DNA of 10,119 nt from Bacteroidota bacterium (GCA_023418255.1 JAEZZZ010000035.1:1-10119); one strand, 5' to 3'. Counted from the first letter of the stretch, positions 1 through 6,609 are shown. Program-made: numbers and translations. Notes: generated from the letters alone by a model not told the origin.

Positions 1-2
1 AG

Positions 3-122
3 GCCAGGAGCGATGTGTTCGATTACATCGAGCGGTTCCACAATCCGCTCATCCAGCGAAGGCTCGACGCCAAGGATCAGGCCTTTAGACTCTTAACCCA
101 ACAGTCCGTGGAAACGGGGTAG
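3..122 (+). CDS. IS3-family transposase (OrfB), C-terminal end only
   Basis: The reading frame enters from the left edge of the window and ends in TAG at 120-122, giving 39 residues. It begins ARSDVFDYIERFHNP, which is the usual end of the rve integrase domain of IS3-family OrfB transposases (xxDVFDYIExFYNPxRRH), and finishes with a short tail ending in SVETG. The catalytic DDE residues would lie outside the window. The right terminal inverted repeat of the element would be expected around or just after the stop, but without the left end it cannot be delimited. The family assignment comes from the motif and the exact IS is not recognised. Whether the whole element is intact cannot be seen from here. 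Confidence 0.72.
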   Translation, partial: ARSDVFDYIERFHNPLIQRRLDAKDQAFRLLTQQSVETG

Positions 123-146
123 AACCCCACAAGGGCTGTTGAGCTT

Positions 147-332
147 TTGCTTGAGCACGAATGGATAGAGGATCTGCGCAAGCCCTTCGAACGACTCGTC
201 CGCAATCGGCTCCTGCTTTGCTCGTGGGAGTCTGGATACCAGCATCCGACATCCATCTATGCTCACTACATCTCGCTTGAGGATTGGGAGCAGCAGACGG
301 GGATTTCAGGCTGGCGGGGACATGATTGGTAG
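147..332 (+). CDS. Unidentified short ORF, probably a gene remnant
   Basis: An open frame of 61 codons from a TTG at 147 to TAG at 330-332. It lies in the same frame as the transposase stop and is open from codon 123 onward, so the true beginning may have been removed when the IS inserted. The product is rich in Trp, His and Tyr, with pieces such as LRKPFERLVRNRLLL, ESGYQHPTS and SLEDWEQQTG. This is protein-like composition rather than a random shadow, and no convincing gene overlaps it on the other strand. No family is recognised. There is no strong Shine-Dalgarno sequence before the TTG. It is best read as the C-terminal fragment of a longer gene interrupted by the IS3 element, though a genuine small gene is possible. 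Confidence 0.35.
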   Translation: MLEHEWIEDLRKPFERLVRNRLLLCSWESGYQHPTSIYAHYISLEDWEQQTGISGWRGHDW

Positions 333-486
333 CACTGAACTAGATGAGAGCTAGGCTATGTTGCGGCATTCGCGCGCGAGCGCGCACGCGTCGTGCACAC
401 CAGGCAAGTGATACGTAGTCACGGCTCCCACTCCCTGCGTTAAGCATTGAGTGATCTCCGGAAACCGAATATGGGCATGATCGGGG

Positions 487-1323
487 CTAGAGGTGAATCT
501 CGTTGGAAACCGACAGCACGGCATCAACCACCCGAGAAACCCGGGCCCCCGCATCGCCGCTTACAAGAAATCCCAACTCCAACGAGTAGTCAAAGCTCCA
601 TTTTGTCATGTTGGAAGAGCCGACATAGCATTCGTCATGATCAACGCGAATGACCTTGGCGTGAAATGTCTCGTTCTCGGGCCTGTCTGCCCTAGCAAGC
701 CGAAAATCGAACACGCGGACGCCGAGAGCCCTCAATTCATCGGCGTGAGAACGGAGACTATCCGGAAGTCCATTTCGTACGATCAGCTCCTTGCGAACCG
801 ACGACCGGCTCGCCCGGAAAAGCGCATTAACCCGGCGTGCCCCATCTTCGTCAATAAACGGCGTCATGATGCTAAAGCGCGTCGACGTGCGCGAGGCCAT
901 CTCGCCCAAGACGTCTGAAGTAGAGGACAGACCCCATGCCCCCTCCAAGGTACTTTCCAAAGCGGACGCAAATTGACTGGGCTCTGCCGGTTTGGATATT
1001 ACGACTTGAACCTTATCCCTGTCCGCGTGTATGCGTTCTTTAAATAGTCGAGCGCCCTTCAGCATTAGAGCTATCTCGCGACTTTTCTCCGCGGCCAAAG
1101 TAACGTGCCAAACCCCATGGCCATCCTCGCGGGCCGCGCCTACGGATTCCGTTTCCCTCAATGCCGTAAGTAGGTCTGAGATGCGAGCATGGCTCACCCC
1201 AGTAAGACGTGCGATATCCCTTGCGGTGCCCAACGCTTCCTGCTGTCCGCGGCCAGCAAGTTCGAACACACGCGAAAGGATCGCCGCGTGTGGCGCTAGT
1301 CGCAGGAAGAGCGTCTCAGTCAA
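487..1323 (-). CDS. drmC: DISARM protein DrmC: HTH plus phospholipase-D-like nuclease
   Basis: A 278-residue protein. Residues about 30-75 look like a winged-helix/HTH segment (ARDIARLTGVSHARISDLL). Residues about 120-260 form a PLD-like domain with one perfect HxKx4Dx6GSxN motif: H221, K223, D228, G235, S236, N238. Single-HKD enzymes of this superfamily usually dimerise to build the active site, and many are nucleases. In DISARM anti-phage islands the PLD protein DrmC follows DrmB, as it does here. The start is a TTG at 1323, preceded by a strong GGAGGAG Shine-Dalgarno, and overlaps the end of drmB by 8 bases (drmB stop TGA at 1318-1316). This layout suggests translational coupling. The gene shows no internal break, but drmB is damaged and no drmA or methyltransferase is in the window, so a working DISARM is unlikely here. 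An alternative reading is a generic PLD-family protein; the neighbour makes DrmC much more likely. Confidence 0.82.
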   Translation of the reverse strand: MTETLFLRLAPHAAILSRVFELAGRGQQEALGTARDIARLTGVSHARISDLLTALRETESVGAAREDGHGVWHVTLAAEKSREIALMLKGARLFKERIHADRDKVQVVISKPAEPSQFASALESTLEGAWGLSSTSDVLGEMASRTSTRFSIMTPFIDEDGARRVNALFRASRSSVRKELIVRNGLPDSLRSHADELRALGVRVFDFRLARADRPENETFHAKVIRVDHDECYVGSSNMTKWSFDYSLELGFLVSGDAGARVSRVVDAVLSVSNEIHL

Positions 1324-3030
1324 TCTCTCCTCCGGAGGCCAAGTCGATATACCCGGAGATAATCAAGCCATCGTCCTGTAGATGTTCGCGCGGCGCAGGC
1401 CCGCCCCGCAACACAGACCTCGACAACAATCGATTCGCCGCGACACACGACGTTTCCGGGATGACAACACAGCTCGGGCACGCTCCGCCGCTGGTGTCGC
1501 ACAGGCTCCCCGCTCCGCACATGAGCGTTCTGGGAGCCAGCAGATGTTCAAGAAAGGTGTTGTTGTAGTTCCGCCAGAGTGCTGATAGATTCCCCAAATC
1601 CATGGTGGTTCCGTTTCGGTACACAACGAACGCCAAGTCCGCTGGGAAGACGTACTCTCCGAGGCTGCCGACGTCGAGGCCAGAAAACTCAGCAATAGAC
1701 TTGATTAGCCCGTGAGCGTAGCTGTGGAGAAGCGTATATACATACCGATACGCGTTCGCAGGGCCGGGATTGAGATCAACGAAGAACTTTCCGAATGGCG
1801 CTGCACTTTCCAGCAAATGGGCGCCGAGTTTCGCCGAACCAGAAGGATCCCACTCGGTTAAATCCGTGACCCCGACAGTCCTGAGCCATTCGTAAACCTT
1901 GGTTGGCGAAAGACGCACATAGAACGCCTCGTTCTTCTGATTGACGACGTAGATGGGAATCTTGTTGTTTCCGAGAGCTTGGAATAAGTTCAGCCGGACA
2001 GGCAGCGTCAACGTCTGCTGATCCGATTTCTCGATCCAAGGCTCCGTAGACATCCTCGTGTAGCCGTGCGTGAACCTGCAAAGGTCAAACTCCCGCACCA
2101 GCCCCATGTCTTCAATCCCCAAGGCTCCGAGCAGCTGGACAGTACGTTGTTGCTGGGCCTCGAGTTCTCCCTGGTTCCTCGGTGCGAGATCCTTGTCCAA
2201 GTGCGTGAATCGCACGAATGGGGAGCGCCCATCGACCGGACGCGTCGCCCTGATAGTGTTCCTTGAAAGTGCCTCGTGCTCCACGGCGAGAACGAATGGG
2301 TCGTACCGACTGCCGTACTCTCGACGGCGCAGGATCTGCGCGTTGAGCCACGCCGGAGCTTCATGCTCGACCGGTACCAGCCTTGGTACTTCTTTCCATC
2401 CAGAGACGATCCCGCGAAGCACGTTCTTCACCTGCTCCTCTGCGGCAGCAACACCCGTGATGCCAGGCCAGGAAAGCATCACCGCAGCATTGTCGTAAGA
2501 AGCGACCTTCTCCGTATGACCTGCCCTTCGCAGCATCTCCACGATTTCGCTGTCACTCGGAGGTCGCTCCCCAGCCCGTACAGTTCCGCAACGAATCCCG
2601 CTAACCGGGACTCGTTGTCCGCCTGCAGCAGTTCGAGCAGGTCGTTTGGGATGCGGAGAAGACGATTAACTGTTCGGAATGGGGATAGAACGCCGGAGCG
2701 GCCCTATAGGAGATCGGCTCCATTCGTCGCCACCTGGGCGGGCGACGTGTCGACTCGTCTCCGAGCATCTGTGTCGTTTCCGGATCGTTCTGGAGCCAAC
2801 TGTCGCCTTGCTTGTGCCCTTCCTCACATTCGAACACCCACTCACCAATACGCGGCGACTTATCGATAAGATAAAACTTCCTGCTTTGGCAGATGGGGCA
2901 ACTGGGAGAAGGCTTCCCGAGTCTCTGCTCTTGGACATTCCATTCCCATCGGCCAGGCGTTGGCGCTTCCCAGAGGACCTGCTGCATATGCTTGCAACTC
3001 AATGGTCCCAGCCTGTCAATAAGGATCGCC
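1316..3030 (-). pseudogene. drmB: drmB (DUF1998, DISARM), 5'-truncated with two frameshifts
   Basis: DrmB is a core DISARM protein with a C-terminal DUF1998 domain. The last piece (2542-1316, 408 residues) is clear. It has the LLHSYAHGLI segment (271-280) and a cysteine cluster, C342, C348, C355, C358, C366, in the context CPSCVVIPETSC, typical of DUF1998. Upstream coding continues in other frames. A middle piece of about 35 residues (near 2670-2565, containing RIPNDLLELLQADNESRLAG) lies in a second frame. An N-terminal piece (about 3030-2672) lies in a third and carries zinc-ribbon-like CPIC and FECEEGH plus YRAAPAFYPHSEQ. So there are two frame changes, near 2665-2675 and 2558-2574. The 5' end is missing: homology-like sequence stops about where the plus-strand lipoprotein gene begins. 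A start of translation at GTG 2542 would give only the C-terminal part. Sequencing error could explain one indel, but two plus a truncation point to decay. Confidence 0.78.
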
Positions 3031-3037
3031 GATTCCA

Positions 3038-3631
3038 ATGAAGAAATCTCTCCTTGCAATTGCTGTGTTGCCGGCCTTGACCGTGGTTTCGTGCTCGGAT
3101 ACGTCTGGCATATCTGCCAAATCAACGTCCAAGCAAGACGCAGAGTCATACGCCGAGTGTCCTGGATACGACGGAACAAAGGCTGACCCGTGCAGAGTTT
3201 CTTTGTATGCGTTAATTGCGCAACCGGAGCGCTACGATGGTATGTATTTAGAAGTGGCAGGAATGTATGTGGAGGGGCTAGATACCGTGCTTTTTGCCGA
3301 TCGCGATTCGGCAGAGAACTCGATATTGAAGAACGGAATCTATGTTGCGACCGACGGAGCCGATGCAGCTGACAAGGTCGCAAAGAATCGGAACAGATTC
3401 GTTACACTTGCTGGATTTTTTTCATCAATTAAGCGTGATCGTTCTGAATTCGCTCCTCGAGATTTTGCGCAGTTCTCAGGCAAGCTCCAGGTTGACCGGG
3501 TAGGAAGTGCGACGAGCGCGCCCATCCCCTATGCTTGCTGGGATCCAAAGCGAGACCGCACAAATGACCCAATGACAGTGAAAGCACTGTTAGGTGAAAA
3601 TGTTTGCGACGACAGCAAGCAAAGCAAATAG
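3038..3631 (+). CDS. Small predicted lipoprotein of unknown function
   Basis: A 197-residue protein. The N-terminus MKKSLLAIAVLPALTVVSC is a lipoprotein signal peptide with a VVSC lipobox, so C19 would be the lipidated residue and the mature protein would be anchored in the envelope. The mature part has a segment (about 50-115) of the pattern SLYALIAQPERYDGMYLEVAGMY...LFADRD, followed by GIYVAT and RFVTLAGFF. This alternation suggests a small beta-barrel such as an OB-fold, as in many uncharacterised proteobacterial lipoproteins. Beyond this no family is recognised. A possible AAGGA ribosome binding site lies at 3021-3025, with a rather long 12-nt gap. Base composition is lower in GC than the core genes to the right. 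The start codon sits within about 10 bp of the broken end of drmB, so the 5' flank and promoter may come from drmB sequence, which raises doubt about expression. Confidence 0.72.
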   Translation: MKKSLLAIAVLPALTVVSCSDTSGISAKSTSKQDAESYAECPGYDGTKADPCRVSLYALIAQPERYDGMYLEVAGMYVEGLDTVLFADRDSAENSILKNGIYVATDGADAADKVAKNRNRFVTLAGFFSSIKRDRSEFAPRDFAQFSGKLQVDRVGSATSAPIPYACWDPKRDRTNDPMTVKALLGENVCDDSKQSK

Positions 3632-3680
3632 AGCCCTACTGGCGTCGGCATACGCACCACGCTGCCTAGGTCGTCAGAGG

Positions 3681-4090
3681 ACAATGTCGGGCGCTCAGCG
3701 CAACGCCGACAGCGCCTCACCCACGATGACGCGCGGCTTCACCGGCCACGAGGTGGTGGATGACACCGGCAACCAGCAAATCAGCCACCTGGAGTCGGGA
3801 CGAAGGCGGCTGACCGTGGATTGGTTTGAGCGATTGGGCCGAGCCTTGGGCTATGAGCCGTGGACGCTGGTACTGGCGCTTGCCGCCGCCTTGAGGCTGG
3901 TGCCGCGCGCGCATCCGTCGCACCGACTGGCGGCCAAATAACCGTGGACTATGAACTTCTGGAAACCGTCATCGCCACGGTTGAAGCGCAACTTGGACGC
4001 CGACAGAAGCAACTTGTTCCGGCCCGGAAGGCACGACTGATTTACCTGCTCTACCAACACTTTCACCAGCGCCGGATTGACGGAAACTAG
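3681..4090 (+). pseudogene. XRE-family HTH transcriptional regulator, frameshifted
   Basis: The frame around 3770-3880 encodes QQISHLESGRRRLTVDWFERLGRALGYEP, the second half of an XRE/Cro helix-turn-helix domain. The sequence typical of the C-terminal part of such regulators (VDYELLETVIATVEAQL, then PARKARLIYLLYQHF) is present at about 3940-4090 in a different frame, so a frameshift lies between roughly 3860 and 3900. Ahead of the conserved half, a plausible first helix (RSAQRRQRLTHDD) is in yet another frame at about 3690-3735. The gene is therefore probably broken at least twice. An intact copy would be a DNA-binding repressor of about 130 residues, often found in phage, plasmid or defence loci. 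What it controlled is unknown. Confidence 0.6.
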
Positions 4091-4256
4091 TGGCGATCTC
4101 TGTGTCCAGTTCGGTCGGCGGTGGTGTCCAGCGCCTTTGGCGCCAGCGTCCAGCCTATTTGGCGGCGCTGATCAGTTCGTTGGCTGTATGTATCTTCCCC
4201 TGTTTTGTGTGTTCGGACGCAAACTTCAGCCTCCGCGTGCCGCGCCTCAACCCGGG

Positions 4257-4487
4257 GTGGTCGACTTTCGATGGGAGCGCGAATGGCGTCAGCCCTTCTA
4301 CCGGGGCGGCGTCAGATTTGGTGCCGGCGACGTATTCGTTGGGCTCTGCTCGCATGAAGAGATTGGAGAGTTTGAGCAAGCCCTACCAGGAGTGAACTTC
4401 ATCGATCCTTTGCGTCCATTGAAATGGTACGCCACGGCGCTCATTGCGGCCCGCCAGCGCCTCGACCTTTCAGTGTTGGTGGTGTAG
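4257..4487 (+). pseudogene. C-terminal fragment of an unidentified protein
   Basis: About 76 codons ending in TAG at 4485-4487 encode a soluble, protein-like stretch: VVDFRWEREWRQP, then DVFVGLCSHEEIGEFEQALPGVNFIDP and LRPLKWYATALIAARQRLDLSVLVV. The frame stays open upstream to 4077, but the sequence there (about 4077-4250) loses protein character. The conserved part therefore seems to begin abruptly, which fits a truncated gene. The WEREWR and FIDPxRPLKWY segments look like a recurring bacterial family of unknown function, which I cannot name with certainty. It follows the broken XRE regulator in the same orientation and is likely another remnant of accessory DNA. Confidence 0.42.
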
Positions 4488-4569
4488 TCATGCCGAAGGC
4501 GTCCTTTGCTTCATTGACGCAGTCATGGTCGACCGCGATCTTCTCCCCCGAAGACGGTATCGGCCCCTT

Positions 4570-4619
4570 TTAACGTCGCGATTTCCGCCGGCACGTTAAA
4601 TTAACGCCCTGTACGTTAA
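4570..4619. repeat. Cluster of four inverted TTAACG motifs
   Basis: The hexamer TTAACG occurs on the plus strand at 4570-4575 and 4601-4606, and inverted as CGTTAA at 4594-4599 and 4614-4619. The middle two form the palindrome CGTTAAATTAACG (4594-4606). The last two form TTAACG-7 nt-CGTTAA (4601-4619), which has the geometry of a dimeric repressor operator or of the paired arms of a tyrosine-recombinase core site. No matching recombinase gene is in the window. The broken XRE regulator upstream is one candidate former ligand, but this is speculation. Confidence 0.5.
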
Positions 4620-4634
4620 GCCTGTAAACCATTG

Positions 4635-4671
4635 AAAAAAATGGGGAGCGCTCTGTTGAGAGCGTCTCCCC
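4635..4671 (-). terminator. Rho-independent terminator, minus strand, orphan
   Basis: Read on the minus strand there is a GC-rich stem of 12 bp, GGGGAG(A)CGCTCT paired with AGAGCGCTCCCC (4671-4659 with 4654-4643). It has one bulged A and a CAAC loop, and is followed directly by A and seven T residues (4641-4635). This is a classical intrinsic terminator. No minus-strand gene lies immediately upstream (4672-4855), so it either ends a small untranslated RNA or is a leftover from a deleted gene. Confidence 0.65.
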
Positions 4672-4788
4672 TTACTTGTTTGTAGCCAAGCCAGCCTGAG
4701 CTCAGTGGCCGCTCAACTACGCCCATTTCTCAACACATAGCCGGAACGCCTAGCCTCATGGAGTCCCTTTTTGTTAAAGCACAGCGTG

Positions 4789-4850
4789 TAGCGATTTATG
4801 CCTATCAGACTAGCGACTTATGCCTATCGAACTAGCGACTTATGCCTATC
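4789..4850. repeat. Three tandem 22-bp direct repeats
   Basis: Units start at 4789, 4811 and 4833 with a period of exactly 22 bp. The shared part is TAGCGACTTATGCCTATC (the first copy has one T for C), followed by a variable 4-nt tail. Two units are complete and the third is at least 18 bp. Just beyond the last unit the sequence reads CGCACA, that is TGTGCG on the minus strand, immediately next to the core terminator. Tandem sites of about 20 bp next to a terminal TGT are what TnsB/TniA-type transposase binding ends look like; plasmid iterons have a similar period. The repeat itself is certain, and its role is inference. Confidence 0.85.
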
Positions 4851-4855
4851 CGCAC

Positions 4856-4883
4856 AAAACGCCTCGTTCAACCGAGGCGTTTT
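4856..4883 (-). terminator. Hairpin terminator after nrdJb
   Basis: An 11-bp perfect stem, AAAACGCCTCG (4856-4866) with CGAGGCGTTTT (4873-4883), around a 6-nt loop, five bases beyond the nrdJb stop codon. The T run on each side makes it able to act in both directions, although the minus-strand T tract is only four long. It ends transcription of the nrdJ-histone-nrdJb block and would also shield it from transcription coming out of the accessory region. Confidence 0.85.
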
Positions 4884-4887
4884 CTGC

Positions 4888-5685
4888 TCAACCGCATTTG
4901 CTGTATCCGCAATTGAGGCACGTCGCGCAGCCATCCATGATCACCAGCGCCTTGGTGTTGCACTTGTGGCACACGGTGGCCGAGGGCGGGAAGCTGGCGC
5001 CGTCGCCGGTGACAGCGATGTCTTCGGCGGCCCCCTGGGCGGTGTTCGTGGATACGGGCGGCGCCGGGCTTACATCAGAGTTTTTTTTTGCGCGGTCTTC
5101 GTACTGCTTGCGCTTTTCGGCAAGGATGGCGCGCTGGTGGTCGCTCATTTCCGGGTCGTGAATCAGACCGATCGACTTCATGTGCTCTTCGACGATGGCG
5201 CCGAGTTCGGCGACCAGTGAAGGCATGTAGACGCCGCCGGCCTTGAAGTAACCGCCGCGGGGATCGAACACGGCCTTCATTTCATCGACCAGGAAGGTGA
5301 CGTCGCCGCCCTTGCGGAACACGGCCGACATGATGCGAGTCAGCGCGACAATCCACTGGAAGTGCTCCATCGACTTGCTGTTGATGAAGATCTCGAAGGG
5401 GCGACGCAGTTCGTGTTCGGTGCCGGCGTTCAGCACGATGTCGTTGATGGTCACGTACATGGCGTGTTCGACCAGCGGCGACTTGATCTTGTAGGTGCTG
5501 CCGACGAGCACTTCCGGGCGCTCGATGCGCTCATGCATGTGGATGATGTCGGCGGTCGGCAGTTCCGCCTCCGCCTTGGCGCGGCTGATCGACTCGGCCT
5601 GCACCGGGGGCGCTGCTTCGCGCGCCTTGTCTTCCGGAGTCAGAACGCTGTAACCCTTGATTTTCTTGTCGATTTTGACGGCCAT
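4888..5685 (-). CDS. nrdJb: NrdJb-type subunit of class II ribonucleotide reductase (TSCPD domain, cysteine tail)
   Basis: A 265-residue protein. Residues about 60-180 match the TSCPD domain found at the C-terminus of B12-dependent reductases (EHAMYVTINDIVLN, FEIFINSKSMEHFQWIVALTRIMSAVFR, FLVDEMKAVFDPRGGYF). The last 27 residues hold a cysteine-rich tail with C239-x2-C242, C253-x2-C256, C259 and C264 (CHKCN, CATCLNCGYSKCG). In the family this flexible tail shuttles reducing equivalents to the active site. In many bacteria these parts are fused to the catalytic chain; in Pseudomonas aeruginosa they form a separate gene, nrdJb, and that arrangement is seen here. The ATG start has AGGA at 5698-5695, 9 nt upstream. 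The gene is third after nrdJ and the histone-like gene, followed at once by the terminator. The linker at about 195-235 is poor in structure. Confidence 0.85.
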   Translation of the reverse strand: MAVKIDKKIKGYSVLTPEDKAREAAPPVQAESISRAKAEAELPTADIIHMHERIERPEVLVGSTYKIKSPLVEHAMYVTINDIVLNAGTEHELRRPFEIFINSKSMEHFQWIVALTRIMSAVFRKGGDVTFLVDEMKAVFDPRGGYFKAGGVYMPSLVAELGAIVEEHMKSIGLIHDPEMSDHQRAILAEKRKQYEDRAKKNSDVSPAPPVSTNTAQGAAEDIAVTGDGASFPPSATVCHKCNTKALVIMDGCATCLNCGYSKCG

Positions 5686-5772
5686 GGCGGGAAATCCTGT
5701 TGTGTCGTATTGCGGGTCGAATGGTGTGCGTGGGGTGGCGCGTTTTCCTGTGCGCCTTGCCCGGTGACGCCT

Positions 5773-5800
5773 GCCCTTCTCCCGCGGACGGGAGAAGGGC
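5773..5800. repeat. REP-like palindrome between the histone-like gene and nrdJb
   Basis: A 12-bp perfect inverted repeat, GCCCTTCTCCCG with CGGGAGAAGGGC, around a CGGA tetraloop. It starts 14 bp beyond the histone-like stop codon. No T tract follows on the minus strand, so it is not a standard terminator. It is more likely a repetitive extragenic palindrome or an mRNA processing/stability hairpin that lets the upstream and downstream transcripts differ in amount. Confidence 0.7.
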
Positions 5801-5814
5801 GGCGGTATTGCCTG

Positions 5815-6432
5815 TTACTTTCTGGATGCCTTCCTGGCAGTTTTCTTCGCGGTCTTCGGGGTGGTCTTGCGGGCGGCTTTTTTCGCTGCCTTCTTGGTTG
5901 CTGCTTTCTTCGGTGCTGCCTTGCGGGCTACTTTGGCGGCGGCCTTCTTCACTGCCTTGCGCGCGGGCGCGGCTTTCTTCGCAACCTTGCGTGTGGCTTT
6001 CTTCGCGGTCTTCTTCGCCGCTTTCTTCACCGTCGCCTTGCGGGCGCCGGCCTTCCGGGCGGTGGTCTTGCCCGCGGCCTTCCGGGCGGTCTTTTTGGCA
6101 GCCTTCTTTGCCGTCTTCTTCGTTGCCTTCTTCGTTGCCTTCTTCGCAGTCTTCTTGCCGGTCTTGCGGCCGAGCGCGGACACTTCCTGCTTGGCGGTGG
6201 CGCTGGCGGCTTCCAGGCGCTTCTTCGCCTTGGCGACCGTCTTCTTCACTGCCTTGCGCGCTTTGCTGGTGCGCTTGGCGACGGCTTTCTCCGCCTTCTT
6301 TACCGCCTTGCGCGCCTTGGCGACCGTGGCGCTGGCCGAAGAGGCCACCGCTCCACCGATCTCCAAAGCCTTTTCCTTCACAGTCTCGGCGGCGTCGGAA
6401 AGCGTCGCCGTGACACCGTTACCGTTGCTCAT
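5815..6432 (-). CDS. Histone H1-like alanine/lysine-rich protein
   Basis: A 205-residue protein made almost wholly of Ala, Lys, Thr and Arg. The first 40 residues are ordinary and probably helical (SDAAETVKEKALEIGGAVA). From about residue 43 on there are repeated KKA, AKK, KTAKKA and RKAVKKA units (for example GKKTAKKATKKATKK), the pattern of eukaryotic histone H1 tails and of bacterial AlgP/Hc1-like DNA-binding proteins. The expected role is non-specific binding and compaction of DNA in the nucleoid; the exact function is unknown. The ATG at 6432 is chosen over a TTG at 6465 because AGGAGG (6442-6437) lies 4 nt ahead of it. Such repeats vary in length between strains. The gene lies between the two reductase genes on the same strand, 177 bp after nrdJ and 129 bp before nrdJb. 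Confidence 0.85.
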   Translation of the reverse strand: MSNGNGVTATLSDAAETVKEKALEIGGAVASSASATVAKARKAVKKAEKAVAKRTSKARKAVKKTVAKAKKRLEAASATAKQEVSALGRKTGKKTAKKATKKATKKTAKKAAKKTARKAAGKTTARKAGARKATVKKAAKKTAKKATRKVAKKAAPARKAVKKAAAKVARKAAPKKAATKKAAKKAARKTTPKTAKKTARKASRK

Positions 6433-6557
6433 GTGCCCTCCTGTGGGCTTTGTCGTGAATGACAACGCCGATGCTATACCGCTCTTGCGTGCTTGTTGCG
6501 TGTGGATGAGGCCGGAAGTCGATCCTTCCTGCTCACCGCGACTGCTTCAAGAGCGCA

Positions 6558-6579
6558 GGAATCCGGATGTCCGGATTCC
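6558..6579. repeat. Perfect palindrome downstream of nrdJ
   Basis: A 10-bp perfect inverted repeat, GGAATCCGGA then TG then TCCGGATTCC, in the gap after the nrdJ stop codon. The loop is only 2 nt and no T tract follows, so intrinsic termination is doubtful. It resembles the extragenic palindromes common in Xanthomonas-type genomes. The rest of the 177-bp gap shows nothing else apart from the ribosome binding site of the histone-like gene. Confidence 0.6.
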
Positions 6580-6609
6580 CGCGCCATCAACCGGCCCGCG
6601 GGCAATCAA

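Larger units (their letters stand above)
4488..4855. other. Gene-free island boundary region
   Basis: About 370 bp with no convincing reading frame on either strand. It contains, in order, a cluster of TTAACG/CGTTAA motifs (4570-4619), a minus-strand intrinsic terminator (4635-4671) and three tandem 22-bp repeats (4789-4850). It lies between the decayed accessory genes on the left and the core nrdJb terminator on the right. The density of repeats is consistent with the end of a mobile element. Confidence 0.6.

Noticed and set aside
372..385. GCGCGC-GA-GCGCGC palindrome as a terminator after drmC
   Set aside because: The 2-nt loop is too short for a stable hairpin without opening base pairs, and there is no T tract on the minus strand.
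2008..2869. Several overlapping open frames on both strands within drmB
   Set aside because: They are out of frame with the DUF1998 coding sequence and have Ser/Arg/Pro-rich shadow composition.
3040..3383. Minus-strand reading frame continuing drmB through the lipoprotein gene
   Set aside because: The translated sequence there has no DrmB-like features, whereas the plus strand has a clear signal peptide and lipobox. The open frame is an antisense shadow.
4789..4850. CRISPR array
   Set aside because: The 22-bp units are directly adjacent with only a 4-nt variable tail, so there are no spacers. Three copies with no cas genes do not make an array.
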